In this document: piece by piece, positions 62,710 through 64,000 of the stretch
Layout: the number at the start of each line of letters is the position of its first letter
Position numbering within the stretch: the first letter of the stretch is position 1
From: Pseudogracilibacillus sp037072025
Lineage (GTDB): Bacteria; Bacillota; Bacilli; Bacillales; Amphibacillaceae
Length of the DNA: 64,000 bases
Assembly (NCBI RefSeq): GCF_037072025.1
Contig: NZ_JAXHDD010000015.1
Coordinates: forward strand, 20,484 to 84,483
Direction of reading: 5' to 3'
Position numbers and translations under genes: made by a program
Notes under the pieces: model-generated
What the model saw: the letters and a program-made list of their open reading frames with translations, nothing else
Told to the model about the DNA's origin: nothing
Databases searched by the model: none

Positions 62710-62749
62710 AGCGTATTGACATTATTAATATCAATATTGATATTAAATG

Positions 62750-62822
62750 TGGCTCGAGACGGAATCGAACCGCCGACACAAGGATTTTCAGTCCTTTGCT
62801 CTACCGACTGAGCTATCGAGCC
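62750..62822 (-). tRNA. trnF: tRNA-Phe(GAA)
   Basis: Acceptor GGCTCGA/TCGAGCC, anticodon GAA in ACTGAAAAT. The 40-base gap to tRNA-Tyr is an AT-rich palindromic spacer where B. subtilis trnD has tRNA-Thr. Confidence 0.95.
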
Positions 62823-62832
62823 GTTAATATGG

Positions 62833-62906
62833 CGATCCGGACGGGACTCGAACCCGCGACCTCCAGCGTGACAGGCTGGCATTCTAACCAACTGAACTAC
62901 CGGACC
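62833..62906 (-). tRNA. trnD: tRNA-Asp(GTC)
   Basis: Acceptor GGTCCGG/CCGGATC (one G-T type pair), anticodon GTC in CTGTCAC, discriminator G. Confidence 0.95.
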
Positions 62907-63082
62907 GTTAAAAAACTTACCAATAATAAAATACCATTAATGATTGGTATTAGTCAAATTAATCAATTATATAATATTTTAGTAATAATTATTGAAAATA
63001 CTCGTAAAGATTTATTGGTTGCACTTAAGTTCCATTTATTATAGTTTATAGGATACACTAAAGTACAACGTATTAAAGTTAT

Positions 63083-63160
<78 letters not shown>

Positions 63161-63174
63161 ATATAATAAAATAT

Positions 63175-63340
63175 ATAGTTTGGTACCCGCTATTGAGTAG
63201 CGGTATTTCTTTTGTGGAGTCTCGTCGTGTTTGCGCACTCCTCGCATGTGAGACATGCTCCACCCTACAAATATAAAAAATATTATATTTTGTACTTGTA
63301 GAGCAGGATTTTGAGTCTTACGTCATCTCAATTTAAACAC
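63175..63340 (-). pseudogene. possible tRNA relics between fMet and Val
   Basis: A 203-base spacer, much longer than the others. It contains GATTTTGAGTCT, identical to the anticodon region of the tRNA-Leu(CAA) at 62095, and a CATGT/ACATG hairpin, but no full cloverleaf. It may be a broken duplicate tRNA. Confidence 0.3.
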
Positions 63341-63363
63341 TAACTTTAAATTGAAAATCATGA

Positions 63364-63436
63364 TGGAGGATGCAGGGCTCGAACCTGCGACCCCTTGCTT
63401 GTAAGGCAAGTGCTCTCCCAGCTGAGCTAATCCTCC
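63364..63436 (-). tRNA. trnV: tRNA-Val(TAC)
   Basis: Acceptor GGAGGAT/ATCCTCC, anticodon stem CTTGC/GCAAG enclosing CTTACAA, anticodon TAC. Confidence 0.95.
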
Positions 63437-63518
63437 GACTAGACAGGATGTGCACGATAGGAAATCGCGTTCTTAACATACCTTCCTCAATATCCTATTT
63501 TAATATATAAAATAATGG

Positions 63519-63590
63519 TGACCCGTACGGGATTCGAACCCGTGTTACCGCCGTGAAAGGGCGGTGTCTTAACCACTTGACCAACGGGCC
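63519..63590 (-). tRNA. trnE: tRNA-Glu(TTC)
   Basis: Acceptor GGCCCGT/ACGGGTC, anticodon TTC in CTTTCAC, T arm GGTTCGAATCC. Confidence 0.95.
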
Positions 63591-63604
63591 AGTATTTATG
63601 CTGG

Positions 63605-63694
63605 CGGAGAGCAAGGGATTTGAACCCTTGAGACCACGTTAGTGGTCTACACGATTTCCAATCGTGCTCCTTCGACCAACTCGGACAGCTCTCC
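63605..63694 (-). tRNA. trnS: tRNA-Ser(GGA)
   Basis: 90 bases with long variable arm (GACCACTAACGTGGTC), acceptor GGAGAGC/GCTCTCC, anticodon GGA in ATTGGAAAT. Confidence 0.95.
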
Positions 63695-63700
63695 GAATGG

Positions 63701-63772
63701 CTCCACAGGTAGGATTCGAACCTACGACCGATCGGTTAACAGCCGATTGCTCTACCACTGAGCTACTGTGGA
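63701..63772 (-). tRNA. trnN: tRNA-Asn(GTT)
   Basis: Acceptor TCCACAG/CTGTGGA, anticodon GTT in CTGTTAACC. First tRNA of the operon, about 95 bases downstream of the predicted start point. Confidence 0.95.
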
Positions 63773-63873
63773 ATAAGTTAAGATATATGACGTTTTAAAA
63801 ATCATATGTATAATGTTGCTAAACAAGCATTTGTCACTGATAAGAAACGTGCTGAATTTTAGCGACAATATAT

Positions 63874-63902
63874 ATTATATCTGTTTCTAAAAAAAAATGC
63901 AA
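63874..63902 (-). promoter_or_regulatory. promoter of the tRNA operon
   Basis: TTGCAT (63897-63902) and TATAAT (63874-63879) on the minus strand with a 17-base spacer containing a T run, and an AT-rich upstream part. No rRNA gene precedes it within the window. Nothing else is seen between 63773 and the window end. Confidence 0.75.
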
Positions 63903-64000
63903 GCTTATTTCTTAAAGAGCTTTTTGCGATGTACTCATTTTCTCTTTTTTACATAAAAATTAGTGCGGACAGTTTGCCCACAGATACTCGTTTTTTATCT

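Overview
This 64 kb window is chromosomal DNA from a low-GC Gram-positive bacterium of the family Bacillaceae; the genus cannot be fixed from the sequence. Supporting signs are strong AGGAGG-type ribosome binding sites with frequent TTG and GTG starts, a T-box leader, a BlaR1/BlaI pair, a LytS/LytR-type two-component system, two-gene ECF and UPF0397 transport genes, and a tRNA array in the same order as the trnD array of Bacillus subtilis except that tRNA-Thr and the last tRNA-Leu are missing. Most genes are household or transport genes, but many intergenic spaces hold decayed genes, miniature inverted-repeat elements and short tandem repeats, so this genome has been accumulating debris.

Layout. 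0-10.4 kb: D-amino acid aminotransferase (dat), a membrane-anchored alpha/beta hydrolase, a YhgE/Pip protein, a three-gene ABC-2 exporter and a NarL-type two-component system, together resembling the LnrJK-LnrLMN lipid/antibiotic resistance module. 10.8-19.7 kb: a BlaR1-like protease and BlaI-like repressor with three dyad operators, followed (divergently) by a small secreted protein, two lipoproteins and a three-gene ABC exporter whose last permease is fused to a lipoprotein-like propeller domain. 20.4-32.8 kb (minus strand): an M20 amidohydrolase, an ECF transporter plus SAM hydrolase under a T-box that I read as methionine-specific, a TsdA-like dihaem cytochrome, an MFS pump, DedA, and a Pit/DUF47 phosphate transport pair. 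33.3-35.9 kb: a structured non-coding RNA with its own promoter and terminator (candidate 6S RNA), RtcB, and a 20-bp tandem repeat of about 40 copies. 36-44 kb: purU, bioY behind a BirA-like operator, an EamA transporter, rpoN, an isochorismatase-like hydrolase, a TatD hydrolase and a SulP transporter. 44.3-50.7 kb: two ActP/DUF485 acetate-type symporter modules flanking a LytS/LytR-type system, with a cre-like site. 50.9-58.3 kb: ppaC, a DadA-like oxidase, a YczE-like protein, a decayed DUF2249-membrane-DUF59 operon, and a divergent YeiH/LysR pair. 58.7-62 kb: small membrane proteins, an MFS remnant and prophage debris. 62.0-63.9 kb: 14 tRNA genes on the minus strand with a clear promoter and terminator.

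How the genes work together: several units look like complete regulatory circuits (sensor plus exporter; antirepressor plus repressor plus divergent secretion cluster; T-box plus ECF transporter plus SAM hydrolase; two symporter modules plus their two-component system). The most interesting items for follow-up are the candidate 6S-like RNA, the BlaRI-linked secreted-protein/ABC cluster with its fused permease-lipoprotein, the T-box controlled ECF/SAM-hydrolase operon, and the precise 20-bp repeat array with two identical decayed satellites elsewhere in the window.
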